From: Pseudomonas yamanorum
Lineage (GTDB): Bacteria > Pseudomonadota > Gammaproteobacteria > Pseudomonadales > Pseudomonadaceae
DNA length: 64,000 bases
NCBI RefSeq assembly: GCF_900105735.1
Contig: NZ_LT629793.1
Span: 4,464,001-4,528,000 of the forward strand
Direction of reading: 5' to 3'
Below are positions 9,998 to 18,996 of the stretch, piece after piece. Positions within the stretch are counted from its first letter, which is position 1. Each line of letters begins with the position of its first letter. The notes beneath the pieces were generated by a model, which was given only the letters and a program-made list of their open reading frames with translations, did no database searches and was not told where the DNA came from. A program made the position numbers and the translations under genes.

Positions 9998-11602
9998 TTA
10001 TGGGTTGATGCTGACGCCCGAGAACACGTTGCGGCCGAAGGGGCTGACTTTGAACCCTTCGACTTTGGCGCTTAACGGCTGGTTGACCGTCGAGTGGGCG
10101 ACTGGCGTGATCGGCACCTGCTGCTTGAGCAGTTGCTGCGCCTGTTTGTACAGAACAGTCCTTTGTTCGCGGTCGGTCACGACCTTGGCTTGCTTGATCA
10201 GCTTGTCATACGCCGGGTCACACCACATGGAGTAGTTGTTCCCGCCGATGGCGTCGCAGCTGTAGAGGGTGCCCAGCCAGTTGTCCGGGTCACCGTTGTC
10301 GCCGGTCCAGCCGATCAGGCTGATATCGTGCTCGCCATTCTTGGTGCGCTTGATGTACTCGCCCCATTCATAGCTGACGATCTTGACCTTGAGGCCAATC
10401 TTCGCCCAATCGCTTTGCAGCATTTCGGCCATCAGCTTGGCGTTGGGGTTGTACGGCCGTTGCACCGGCATCGCCCACAGGGTGATCTCGGTGCCTTCCT
10501 TCACGCCGGCAGCCTTGAGCAGTTCCTTGGCTTTTTCCGGGTTGTAGGCGGCGTCCTTGATGGTGTCGTCGTAAGACCACTGGGTCGGTGGCATGGCGTT
10601 GACCGCCAGTTGCCCCGCGCCCTGGTACACGGCGTTGAGAATTCTCTGCTTGTTTACCGCCATGTCCAGGGCCTGGCGCACTTCGAGCTGGTCGAAGGGT
10701 TTGTGCCGCACGTTATAGGCGATGTAGCCGAGGTTGAAGCCTGGCTTGGTCAGCAGTTGCAGCTTCGGGTCGGCCTTCAGGGCTTCGACGTCGGCCGGGC
10801 GCGGGTGCAGGGTGATCTGGCATTCACCGGCCTTGAGCTTTTGCACCCGCACCGACGCGTCGGTGTTGATCGCAAAAATCAGCTGGTCGAGCTTCACGCG
10901 GCTCGGGTCCCAGTACTGTTTGTTGCCGGTATAGCGAATCTGCGAGTCTTTCTGGTAACGCTGGAATACGAACGGCCCGGTGCCGATCGGCTTCTGGTTG
11001 ATGTCGCTGGGCTTGCCGACCTTGAGCAAGTGGTCGGCGTATTCAGCCGACAGGATCGAGGCGAAGCTCATGGCGATGTTCTGGATAAACGCGGCGTCGA
11101 CCGTGTTCAGGGTCATCACCACGGTGTGCGGGTCGGTTTTCTCGACCTTGGCGATGTTCTTGTTCAGGCTCATCCCGTTGAAGTACGGGAACTCGGTGGG
11201 GTAGGCCTTGCGGAACGGGTGTTCGGGGTCAAGCATGCGATTGAAGGTGAACAGCACATCGTCGGCGTTGAAATCACGCGTCGGCTTGAAGTCCTTGTTG
11301 CTGTGGAATTTCACCCCTTCGCGCAGGTGGAAGGTGTAGGTCAGGCCGTCTTCGGAAATATCCCAACGGGTTGCCAGGCCCGGTACGACATTGGTCGCGC
11401 CTTTTTCGAACTCGGCCAAGCGGTTGTAGATAGGCTCGGCGGCGTCGTTATCGGTGGCCGTCGTGTATTGCGCGGTGTCGAAGCCAGCCGGGCTGCCTTC
11501 GGAGCAAAACACCAGGCTCTTTTTCTCGGCAGCCTGGCCCATCGAGGCCACAGCCAACAGGCTGGTGCCGAATATCGCGGATAGAACGGTGGTATGGCGC
11601 AT
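9998..11602 (-). CDS. dppA: Periplasmic peptide-binding protein, DppA family (second copy)
   Basis: A 534-aa SBP_bac_5 protein with a signal peptide ending MGQAA. The mature start KSLVFCSEGSPAGFD, the motif GTGPFVFQRY and the pocket segment GWTGDNGDPDNWLG identify a DppA paralogue. It is more like the two upstream copies than the copy beside dppB. Gene order porin-binding protein suggests equivalence to P. aeruginosa PA4500 (DppA3). It has a long 5' intergenic region with a hairpin and a candidate sigma54 site, so it may be independently regulated. It presumably delivers peptides to the shared DppBCDF transporter. Confidence 0.92.
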   Translation of the reverse strand: MRHTTVLSAIFGTSLLAVASMGQAAEKKSLVFCSEGSPAGFDTAQYTTATDNDAAEPIYNRLAEFEKGATNVVPGLATRWDISEDGLTYTFHLREGVKFHSNKDFKPTRDFNADDVLFTFNRMLDPEHPFRKAYPTEFPYFNGMSLNKNIAKVEKTDPHTVVMTLNTVDAAFIQNIAMSFASILSAEYADHLLKVGKPSDINQKPIGTGPFVFQRYQKDSQIRYTGNKQYWDPSRVKLDQLIFAINTDASVRVQKLKAGECQITLHPRPADVEALKADPKLQLLTKPGFNLGYIAYNVRHKPFDQLEVRQALDMAVNKQRILNAVYQGAGQLAVNAMPPTQWSYDDTIKDAAYNPEKAKELLKAAGVKEGTEITLWAMPVQRPYNPNAKLMAEMLQSDWAKIGLKVKIVSYEWGEYIKRTKNGEHDISLIGWTGDNGDPDNWLGTLYSCDAIGGNNYSMWCDPAYDKLIKQAKVVTDREQRTVLYKQAQQLLKQQVPITPVAHSTVNQPLSAKVEGFKVSPFGRNVFSGVSINP

Positions 11603-11709
11603 GACAATCCCGATCCTTGTTTGTTGTTTTCGTCAGTGAGCAATCGCAAGGCCATTCAGGGCCTTGCGACAACACTGATCCCACAACGGCAGTTGCCCCA
11701 CAGAGACGA

Positions 11710-11725
11710 TGCTTCTGCCGTGCCA
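11710..11725 (-). promoter_or_regulatory. Candidate sigma54 promoter for the second dppA copy
   Basis: On the minus strand TGGCACGGCAGAAGCA has the -24 GG and -12 GC spaced by exactly 10 bases and a full TGGCAC box, but the -12 box is AAGC rather than TTGC. It lies about 108 nt before the start codon. Confidence 0.3.
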
Positions 11726-11872
11726 CGACGTTATGGGTCGGGAGCCGGGCAGTAAATGCAACGAATCTGACAGACCTTGTAGGTAACGGAGCCGCGATTC
11801 GCAGTTAGCTGCCGTAGGACGGCGGCGTGTGCGGAGGTGGTCTGTTTCCTACGGCCTTGGCGGATGCAATAA

Positions 11873-11896
11873 CGGCGACGTTATGAAACGTCGCCG
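11873..11896 (-). terminator. Hairpin after the third dppA copy
   Basis: CGGCGACGTT and AACGTCGCCG form a 10-bp stem with a 4-nt loop right after the stop codon; only a weak T-tract (TTATT) follows, so termination is probably partial. Confidence 0.5.
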
Positions 11897-11906
11897 CCAG
11901 CGATCC

Positions 11907-13535
11907 TTACTTGCCGCTTACGCTCACGCCGTAGAAGGAGTTCAAGCCAAATGGGCTGATCTTGAAGTCCTGCACGTTGTTGCGCATGGGTTGATACACC
12001 GTCGAGTGCGCGATAGGTGTCATCGGGACTGCATCTTTGAGGATATGTTGCGCCTGCTTGTACAGCTCGGTGCGTTTGGCTACGTCGGAAGTCGCCTTGG
12101 CTTCTTTCACGATGCCGTCGAATTTCTTGTCGCACCACTTGGAGAAGTTGTTACCGGCCAGGGAATCGCAGCCGAACAGCACGTTCAGCCAGTTGTCCGG
12201 GTCACCATTGTCGCCGCTCCAGCCAATGATCATGGCCTGGTTCTCGCCGCCTTTGGAACGCTTGATGTACTCGCCCCACTCGTAGCTGACGATGTTCACT
12301 TTCAGGCCGATCTGTTTCCAGTCATTCTGCAGCATCTCAGCCATCAGCTTGGCGTTCGGGTTGTACGGACGCTGGACCGGCATCGCCCACAGGGTGATCT
12401 CGGTGCCTTCCTTGACGCCGGCTTCCTTGAGCAAAGCCTTGGCTTTGGTCACATCAAACGGAGCATCCTTGATGGTGGTGTCGTAGGACCATTGGGTAGG
12501 CGGCATGGCGTTGACAGCCAGTTGGCCTGCACCCTGGTAAACCGAGTCGATGATCTGCTGCTTGTTCACCGACATGTCCAGGGCCTCACGCACGCGCAGG
12601 TCGGACAGCGGGTTAGGCGCGGTCTGGCCCTTGAGGACCGGCATTACGTTGTAGGCGATGTAGCCCAGGTTGAAACCGGCCTGGTGCGGCAGTTTCAGGT
12701 CCTTGTCTTCACCCAGCGCCTTGAGGTCGGCTGGACGTGGGAACAGGGTCACCTGGCATTCGTTTTTCTTCAGCTTCTGGATACGCACCGACGGGTCGGT
12801 GGTGATGGCGAAGATCAGGTTGTCGATCTTCACGTCTTCAGGCTTCCAGTAATCCTTGTTGCCGGTGTAACGGATGTTGGAGTCTTTCTGGTAGCTCTTG
12901 AACACGAACGGACCAGTGCCGATTGGCTTCTGGTTGATGTCCTGTGCCTTGCCTTCCTTCAACAGTTGGGCGGCGTATTCAGCCGACTGGATGGAGGCGA
13001 AGCTCATTGCCAGGTTCTGGATGAAGGCGGCGTCCACGGTGCCAAGGGTGAACTTGACGGTGTGGTCATCGACTTTCTCGATGTTCTTGATGTTGGTGTC
13101 CATACCCATGTCCGTGAAGTACGGGAACTCGGTTGGGTAGGCTTTACGGAACGGATCGTCTTTATTGATCATCCGGTTGAAGGTGAACAGTACGTCGTCA
13201 GCCGTGAATTCACGAGTTGGCTTGAAGTACGGGGTGGTGTGGAACTTGACGCCTTCACGCAGGTGGAAGGTGTACGTCAGGCCATCCGGGGAAACGTCCC
13301 AGGTCGTGGCCAGCCCAGGAACAACAGCGGTGCCGCCGCGCTCGAACTGGGTCAGACGGTTGAACATGGTTTCGGCCGAAGCATCGAAGTCTGTTCCGGT
13401 GGTGTACTGGCCTGGGTCAAAACCGGCCGGGCTCCCTTCGGAGCAGAACACCAGGTTGCTCGCCGCTTGGGCGAAAGGTGCAGCAGCCATTAAACCGGCG
13501 CTGACTAATAACGGAATGACTGCGTGTTTAAGCAT
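11907..13535 (-). CDS. dppA: Periplasmic peptide-binding protein, DppA family (third copy)
   Basis: A 542-aa SBP_bac_5 protein with signal peptide ending PFAQAA and mature start SNLVFCSEGSPAGFDPGQY. GTGPFVFKSY and GWSGDNGDPDNWLN are conserved. It carries a short insertion relative to the other copies (around VLKGQTAPNPLSDLRV). The ATG at 13535 (MLKHAVIPLL) follows TGAGG and begins the signal peptide; 55 further upstream codons are open but look non-coding and would span the promoter. It closely resembles the neighbouring fourth copy. Confidence 0.92.
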   Translation of the reverse strand: MLKHAVIPLLVSAGLMAAAPFAQAASNLVFCSEGSPAGFDPGQYTTGTDFDASAETMFNRLTQFERGGTAVVPGLATTWDVSPDGLTYTFHLREGVKFHTTPYFKPTREFTADDVLFTFNRMINKDDPFRKAYPTEFPYFTDMGMDTNIKNIEKVDDHTVKFTLGTVDAAFIQNLAMSFASIQSAEYAAQLLKEGKAQDINQKPIGTGPFVFKSYQKDSNIRYTGNKDYWKPEDVKIDNLIFAITTDPSVRIQKLKKNECQVTLFPRPADLKALGEDKDLKLPHQAGFNLGYIAYNVMPVLKGQTAPNPLSDLRVREALDMSVNKQQIIDSVYQGAGQLAVNAMPPTQWSYDTTIKDAPFDVTKAKALLKEAGVKEGTEITLWAMPVQRPYNPNAKLMAEMLQNDWKQIGLKVNIVSYEWGEYIKRSKGGENQAMIIGWSGDNGDPDNWLNVLFGCDSLAGNNFSKWCDKKFDGIVKEAKATSDVAKRTELYKQAQHILKDAVPMTPIAHSTVYQPMRNNVQDFKISPFGLNSFYGVSVSGK

Positions 13536-13597
13536 GTTGGCCTCATGATTTGTTGTCATTTTTGGTAGTGAGGGCGACCTCGTGAGTCGACCTGCGG

Positions 13598-13626
13598 ATA
13601 CTATGCAGGGCCCATACCCAATGCAA
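13598..13626 (-). promoter_or_regulatory. Candidate sigma70 promoter of the third dppA copy
   Basis: Minus strand: TTGCAT, a 17-bp spacer, then TAGTAT, about 63 bp before the ATG. Confidence 0.5.
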
Positions 13627-13750
13627 GATGTTGAGAGCCTACAACGGCTAAACAGTGGTACGAACGTACACGAATGTCGCATATGTGTAAGTTCAGACAC
13701 ATTTACGCACTTTTGAGGGGTTTTTTCGGTGCGAGGGCTGCACCAGTAAT

Positions 13751-13786
13751 GCCCAACCGAGGCGTCTGGCGCACTCGGTTGGGGCG
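13751..13786 (-). other. Hairpin after the fourth dppA copy
   Basis: Minus strand GCCCCAACCGAG and CTCGGTTGGGC form an 11-bp stem immediately after the gene, with no T-run. It may be an mRNA-stabilising or partial-termination element. Confidence 0.5.
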
Positions 13787-13792
13787 TCGCTG

Positions 13793-15394
13793 TTACTTAT
13801 TCAGACTGACGCCGTAGAACGGTGTGAGTCCAAATGGACTGATCTTGAAGTCCTGTACTTCCTTTCGAAGGGGCTGGAAAACCGTCGAGTTTGCGATAGG
13901 CGTTATAGGTACTTGTTCCTTAAGGATTTTTTGTGCCTGTTGATACCACTTGATGCGCTGTTCACGGTCGCTGCTGACCTTGGCCTGCTGCACGAGTTTG
14001 TCGTAGGCCGGGTTACACCACTTCGCATAGTTGCTGCCCTTCACCGCGGCACAACTGTAGAGCACGCCGAGCCAGTTATCCGGGTCACCGTTGTCGCCGG
14101 TCCAGCCGTAGATCATCACGTCATGCTCGCCGGCTTTGGCGCGTTTGATGTATTCGCCCCACTCATAGCTGACGATATTGGCCTTGATGCCGATCTTTTC
14201 CCAATCCTGCTGGATCATCTGCGCCGACATCCGGGCGTTGGGATTCGATGCACGTTGAACCGTCATCGCCCACAGGTTGAGGGTGGTACCTGGTGCAACC
14301 CCTGCTTCTTTTAGTAGCGCCCGCGCCTTGGCCGGATCGTAGGGCGCGTCCTTGATCGTCGGGTCATAAGACCACTGCGCCGGAGGCAGGGCGTTCTGCG
14401 CCAATTGTCCGGCACTCTGGTACACCGCCTTGATGATTGCCGGCTTGTCGATGGCCATGTCCAGGGCCTGGCGCACCTTGAGCTGGTCCAGGGGCGGATG
14501 GGTCACGTTGTAGGCGAGAAAGCCCAGGTTGAAGCCGGCTTGCTGAAGGACCCGCAGGTTGGGGTCTTGCTTCATCACTTCGATGTCGGAAGGGCGCGGG
14601 TAACCGCTGACCTGGCACTCGCCCGCCTTGAGCTTTTGCAGGCGCACGGCGGCGTCCGGAGTGATCGAGAACACCAGATTGTCGAGCTTCACATCGTCGG
14701 GCTTCCAATACTGTTTATTGGCGCTGTAGCGAATCTGCGAATCCTTCTGGTAACGCTTGAACACAAATGGCCCGGTGCCCACCGGCTTCTGGTTGATGTC
14801 GGCGGCCTTGCCTTCCTTGAGCAACTGCGCGGCATATTCGGCGGACTGCACCGAGGCGAAGCTCATGGCCAGGTTCTGCACGAAGGAGGCATCAACGTTA
14901 TTCAGGTTGAAGCGCACCGTGTGTTCGTCGAGTTTTTCGACGTTCTTGATGGTGGTGTTCAAGCCCATGTCGGTGAAGTAGGGCGATTCCGACGGATAGA
15001 CTTTACGGAACGGACTCTCGGGATCCAGCAGGCGCTGGAAGGTGAAGAGCACATCGTCGGCGTTGAAGTCACGGGTCGGGGTGAAGTAGTCGGTGGTGTG
15101 GAACTTGACGCCATCCCGCAGGTGGAAGGTGTAGGTCAGGCCGTCTTTGGACACATCCCAGCTGGTTGCAAGGCCAGGTTCGACTTCAGTGCCGCCGCGC
15201 TTGAACTGGGTCAGGCGGTTGAACACGGTTTCGGCGGAGGCATCGAAATCGGTGCCGCTGGTGTACTGGCTGGGGTCGAAGCCGGCGGGGCTGGCTTCGG
15301 AGCAGTAGACCAGGGTGCTGGCCGCCTGGGCCAGAGGCATGAACGCCAGCAGGCCGGCAGCGAGGAGCAGCGGTTTTAAGGTGATTCTTTCCAT
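13793..15394 (-). CDS. dppA: Periplasmic peptide-binding protein, DppA family (fourth copy)
   Basis: A 533-aa SBP_bac_5 protein with signal peptide ending PLAQAA and mature start STLVYCSEASPAGFDPSQY. The motifs GTGPFVFKRY and GWTGDNGDPDNWLG are present. Together with the third copy it probably corresponds to P. aeruginosa DppA1/DppA2 (PA4496/PA4497). In P. aeruginosa a peptidase and the repressor PsdR lie further along this cluster; neither is seen here. Four binding proteins feeding one DppBCDF would broaden the peptide range taken up. Confidence 0.92.
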   Translation of the reverse strand: MERITLKPLLLAAGLLAFMPLAQAASTLVYCSEASPAGFDPSQYTSGTDFDASAETVFNRLTQFKRGGTEVEPGLATSWDVSKDGLTYTFHLRDGVKFHTTDYFTPTRDFNADDVLFTFQRLLDPESPFRKVYPSESPYFTDMGLNTTIKNVEKLDEHTVRFNLNNVDASFVQNLAMSFASVQSAEYAAQLLKEGKAADINQKPVGTGPFVFKRYQKDSQIRYSANKQYWKPDDVKLDNLVFSITPDAAVRLQKLKAGECQVSGYPRPSDIEVMKQDPNLRVLQQAGFNLGFLAYNVTHPPLDQLKVRQALDMAIDKPAIIKAVYQSAGQLAQNALPPAQWSYDPTIKDAPYDPAKARALLKEAGVAPGTTLNLWAMTVQRASNPNARMSAQMIQQDWEKIGIKANIVSYEWGEYIKRAKAGEHDVMIYGWTGDNGDPDNWLGVLYSCAAVKGSNYAKWCNPAYDKLVQQAKVSSDREQRIKWYQQAQKILKEQVPITPIANSTVFQPLRKEVQDFKISPFGLTPFYGVSLNK

Positions 15395-15415
15395 GGAGAC
15401 CCCAGAGATAGCACA

Positions 15416-15445
15416 AAACGGCGGTTACCGAGGTTACCGCCGTTT
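15416..15445 (-). terminator. Terminator of the toxin-like gene
   Basis: AAACGGCGGTTACC and GGTTACCGCCGTTT form a nearly perfect stem, placed between the toxin-like gene stop and the fourth dppA start. On the minus strand the stem ends in GTTTT. It would isolate dpp transcription from the upstream gene. Confidence 0.65.
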
Positions 15446-15491
15446 AGTGCTGCCAGGTAGGGGCTCATCACCTGACGGGCAAGGAACACGA

Positions 15492-18400
15492 TCAGATGTT
15501 CGTTGGCATGGAGATTTCTATTTTGGTCGGCGCCGACTTGTCGATAGTGTAATCGTCCACATCAACCTCATTACTTTCACGTATCGTGAATGTCCGGATA
15601 CTTTTTATATCCAGGTCCCGATTGATAACCATGCCATCTTCCGTTGCATATTTAAGTATCCAGTTCGTTTCCGCGATGACGGTGTGTTCATTGCTTGCCG
15701 GGTTGTAATTGATAGTAAAGTTCTTCGGGCCTGCGGCGACGCTGTAATCATCCTTCAACAACGGTTGCGACAGTTCAAGCAATGCTGGTAACGATGAACC
15801 TTGGTGGGCCACCTCGGAAATTCGAGCGCGTAGCGCCGGGTCAGGCACCTGCGCCTCAAATGTGGCAAACCGGTGTCTGAGGGTGTCGTGTTCATCGTTA
15901 TCTTTTGCCCTGAAATTCAACTCCGTACGTGATTCCACACCGGCTTCGGTTTTCACAATCGTATAGTTTTCGCGATTCAGATCAGGCGCAAAGCTGGAGG
16001 AATATTGGGTGTTTGAATAGGGGGATTCCCTTGCCCTTTCATTGGCGGTAACGGCGAACTCATTGTCGTCGACTGTCCAGGAAACGCTGAGCTTCCTTTT
16101 CATCGTGGAGCCATCTTCATAAACACTGTCGGTCGGCAAGAGATTCTTGTCGAGCGCCAGGTTCAGGTAGCTATCAAACTTTTCGGCGCCACTGATTTTA
16201 ATCCCCTTTTCGTCCACAAACAGCTGGGAAACCTTCGGTTCAAGTGCTGTGGGGGTGCTGGGGGAATTCGAGGTCGACCGGGACCAGGGCCAGCCTCCTT
16301 TTAGCGTATCGCGCACCCATCCGCCGTCACCGTTGGACTGCACCGTCATCACCGGTTTGCGGGTAGCAGGGTCAATAATCTGTACATAGTTGTCGCTGAG
16401 TTTGAAATCCCCTCTGATCTCGTAAACCTTGCTCATACCACTGCTGTCGGTGTGGCGGATCAGCCACTGGTCAACACCGTCGCTGTCCTTGACCTGATAG
16501 ACGCCCTTGGCGTTGGGCGTGCGGTTTGCAATCAGGCGCTCGCCATCCGCGACCGCATGGCCACTGACATTGCCCGCCTGCGAAGGTTGTAACCGGTCAG
16601 CCAAACCACGGCCTGCACGGCTTTGATCAAGCGTATTGAGTGTGTTGCCCTGGCCGGGCAGCGTAGTCACGTTTTCACGTGGCGCTGCAAACGGGTCTTC
16701 GACCTTCCCGCTCGCACCGGCGGAAAACAAGGTGTTGAGCGCACCATCGAAGGTTTTCCAGGCGCCATCGCTGCGTTCAGCCTGGGTGTCGCCCGACGCG
16801 GTTTTTTCCGCGCCTAACGCGAGCTCCGTGACGCCCAGGACCCCGACGGTGGTGGCAGCGGCGAGTCCGCCAGGCGCCATGGGGGCGAATATCTTGAGGG
16901 CAGTGGAGACGTCATTGAGCCAGGTATCCCGGGTCACTTCGCTGTTGGATTTGATCGAGGTGTCCGCATCACTGGTCATCCGCGCCTTGGCCTGGACGCG
17001 CATCTGACTGAAGACGTCGCCTTCGATGCGCACGGGTTTGCGATCAATCGTTTCGCCCTCCATCTTCGACCAATCGCCGTTGGCCAAATGCACCAATGAG
17101 GTGTCGACCCCTGATTTGCCCAGCGGGCCGCCGTCCTGGCGGTCAAGCTTGGAGAAGTGGCCAGCGAGGGCCTCGCGCTTTTTCGGATCCTTGGCCTGCT
17201 CGACCACCCACTCATCCATTTTGTCCAGGGAGGCGAACCTCAGGAATGCTGGTGTGGCACCGGGAATGTAGAGAATCTGCAGGCCGTCACGCCGATTGTT
17301 CTGGTAGTTGTACTGGCCGTCATCAAGGACGGCGAACCGGATGATGTCGCTGGAACCCCAGCCGTTGATATCGAAAGGGTACGCTCGCAACTGATCTTTG
17401 GCCGGCGCTTCAGCCTTCAGTTGGTCGACGGTCAGCGGCGCGTTTTCGGCCTGGGGAAGGTTGGACGCCGCCTTCATGACCAGGCGATAGTCATCCCGGG
17501 TGAACTGATGCTCAGGCGGCATCAGCTTCTTTTCGGCGGGGGGCTTGGTTTCATAGGCGCTCAGTTGCTGGCGTGCCTGTTGGACGAATTGTCCCTTGAG
17601 GGTGGTGCGATAGGCATCCCCATGGGTGTTCCAGAAGTCATTTATTTTGCTGGTCATGCGCCCCTGAAAGTCGGTTTTCCAGCTTTCGTGCATCAGCGTC
17701 GACGGGGCAAGGGGGAACTGGTTGTGGGCACCATAGCCGCCCTTGGTACTTTCTCCGGGCCCCGCCGTATAGATACCCGCTTCAGCGTCAATTTGGCCGG
17801 GGATGCCGTCATGTTCGGAAAAGTTATCCAGCAGTGCATCCGGCAGGCGTTTGGAATAGAACGGTTCTTCATTGATGTGCATCGCGCCGGTCGCGGTACC
17901 GGGCGACGCGCTCTGGCCATGGCGAAAGCGGTTGAGATACAGGCTGTCGGGGTCGACGTTGGTTTGTCCGGTCGCTTTTTCGATCAGCTCCTTAGTCCAC
18001 TGTTTGGCCTCGTTGTGCACTTTGGGAAAGGCATTAGCCACACCGTTTGCCAGGTTTGAATAGGCCAGCTTCTGCGGTGCAACGCTATTAAAGGCTTCGG
18101 TATTGGCCTTCTGGGTTTCCAGCGCCTGGGCCGAGCGCAGGTTGGCGGGCCGCAGGCGGTCATCGGTGGCAATGGCGCCGAAAGATTGATTGTGCTCAAG
18201 CTGCCTTAGCTGTGTTCTGCCCTGCGCAAGGTTGGCGGGGAGCGGTATACCGTAGAAGTTTGCGACCACTTTCGCGCTGACATTCACCGTATTCTCGTCT
18301 GAGCGTATGCGTAACGCCTGACCGGCGCCGGGCGCGATAACCTGGGCGGACGCCAGAAGGGGCCCTGAGACCTGTGCCCAGCCTGAACCGTCGGTCAGTG

Positions 18401-18803
18401 AAAAGTCCTTCTTCACGCCGTTGACGTTGGCGGACATGGCACCGGTGGAGGGCACGACCGACAGGGTGGACGGGGCGATGTTCCGCTCGCGCATCCAGCC
18501 CTGGATAACCGGGTGTTCCAGTTGCGAGCGATGCAGCTCAAGCCACTGGCCCAACACCGTCTGGGAGGGGACCTTGACCAGGCCGGGTGTGTGACCTTCA
18601 ACCTTACGTTGTACCGCCCCGATGTAGGCCTGAACCAGGGCTGGGTCCCCGGGAGCTGCGGCTTCACCTTGCGGTTGCGCTGGGGTAGAGGTGAGCGTGT
18701 TGTGAACGCTGGGGTGTGGATTGGGGGGCGCCGTCATTGAAACGGCTGGCTGCAGAAATCGGGTATTTATGCTCTGTAGGGACGGGTACAAACGATGGGA
18801 CAT
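15492..18803 (-). CDS. Large DUF6543 / dermonecrotic-toxin-like protein
   Basis: About 1103 residues with no signal peptide. The middle (about residues 505-600) has LQILYIPGATPAFLRFASL followed by DPKKREALAGHFSKLDRQDG, the pattern of the DUF6543/dermonecrotic-toxin N-terminal domain of large Pseudomonas proteins. A moderately hydrophobic stretch APMAPGGLAAATTVGVLGV lies near residue 640. The C-terminal ~400 residues match nothing I recognise and may be the variable effector part. ATG 18803 was chosen because a TTGACA/TATGTG promoter ends just upstream; the frame extends to a TTG at 18848 inside that promoter, and ATG 18737 is an alternative. Export route and target are unknown. The toxin label is by family resemblance only. 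Confidence 0.7.
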   Translation of the reverse strand: MSHRLYPSLQSINTRFLQPAVSMTAPPNPHPSVHNTLTSTPAQPQGEAAAPGDPALVQAYIGAVQRKVEGHTPGLVKVPSQTVLGQWLELHRSQLEHPVIQGWMRERNIAPSTLSVVPSTGAMSANVNGVKKDFSLTDGSGWAQVSGPLLASAQVIAPGAGQALRIRSDENTVNVSAKVVANFYGIPLPANLAQGRTQLRQLEHNQSFGAIATDDRLRPANLRSAQALETQKANTEAFNSVAPQKLAYSNLANGVANAFPKVHNEAKQWTKELIEKATGQTNVDPDSLYLNRFRHGQSASPGTATGAMHINEEPFYSKRLPDALLDNFSEHDGIPGQIDAEAGIYTAGPGESTKGGYGAHNQFPLAPSTLMHESWKTDFQGRMTSKINDFWNTHGDAYRTTLKGQFVQQARQQLSAYETKPPAEKKLMPPEHQFTRDDYRLVMKAASNLPQAENAPLTVDQLKAEAPAKDQLRAYPFDINGWGSSDIIRFAVLDDGQYNYQNNRRDGLQILYIPGATPAFLRFASLDKMDEWVVEQAKDPKKREALAGHFSKLDRQDGGPLGKSGVDTSLVHLANGDWSKMEGETIDRKPVRIEGDVFSQMRVQAKARMTSDADTSIKSNSEVTRDTWLNDVSTALKIFAPMAPGGLAAATTVGVLGVTELALGAEKTASGDTQAERSDGAWKTFDGALNTLFSAGASGKVEDPFAAPRENVTTLPGQGNTLNTLDQSRAGRGLADRLQPSQAGNVSGHAVADGERLIANRTPNAKGVYQVKDSDGVDQWLIRHTDSSGMSKVYEIRGDFKLSDNYVQIIDPATRKPVMTVQSNGDGGWVRDTLKGGWPWSRSTSNSPSTPTALEPKVSQLFVDEKGIKISGAEKFDSYLNLALDKNLLPTDSVYEDGSTMKRKLSVSWTVDDNEFAVTANERARESPYSNTQYSSSFAPDLNRENYTIVKTEAGVESRTELNFRAKDNDEHDTLRHRFATFEAQVPDPALRARISEVAHQGSSLPALLELSQPLLKDDYSVAAGPKNFTINYNPASNEHTVIAETNWILKYATEDGMVINRDLDIKSIRTFTIRESNEVDVDDYTIDKSAPTKIEISMPTNI

Positions 18804-18830
18804 GGTTGCGATACTCGATAGTGGTTTGGA

Positions 18831-18858
18831 CACATACCCGCAGAGCAATCCCTGTCAA
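18831..18858 (-). promoter_or_regulatory. Candidate promoter of the toxin-like gene
   Basis: Minus strand: perfect -35 TTGACA (18853-18858), 16-bp spacer, -10 TATGTG (18831-18836). The predicted start of transcription, near 18824, leaves a leader of about 20 nt to ATG 18803. Confidence 0.5.
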
Positions 18859-18948
18859 CGTGGGGGGTATATATGGGTGTCGAAAACCGGAATATCGATT
18901 CCGTGGTGAATTGAGACGTGAGTTGCAGGATATGTTCTCACCTGAACG

Positions 18949-18972
18949 CAAAACGCTGCCCGTAGGCAGCGT
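18949..18972 (-). terminator. Terminator of the SIMPL-domain gene
   Basis: ACGCTGCC and GGCAGCGT with a 4-nt loop, followed by TTTTG on the minus strand, 25 bp after the gene stop. Confidence 0.7.
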
Positions 18973-18996
18973 CATTGCAACTCCGGTACCGCTCAA

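Larger units (their letters stand above)
11603..11906. other. 304-bp intergenic region between second and third dppA copies
   Basis: No gene is evident. It contains, on the minus strand, a hairpin just after the third dppA stop (11873-11896), a candidate sigma54 promoter (11710-11725) and a leader hairpin CGCAAGGCC/GGCCTTGCG at 11645-11668. Confidence 0.6.

Noticed and set aside
6722..13493. Long plus-strand frames opposite dppA copies and opdP (6722-8332, 8507-9805, 10094-11584, 11829-13493)
   Set aside because: All are antisense shadows of well-supported genes in high-GC DNA.
18804..18848. TTG start at 18848 for the toxin-like protein
   Set aside because: The codon lies in the spacer of the TTGACA/TATGTG promoter, so it would not be transcribed.
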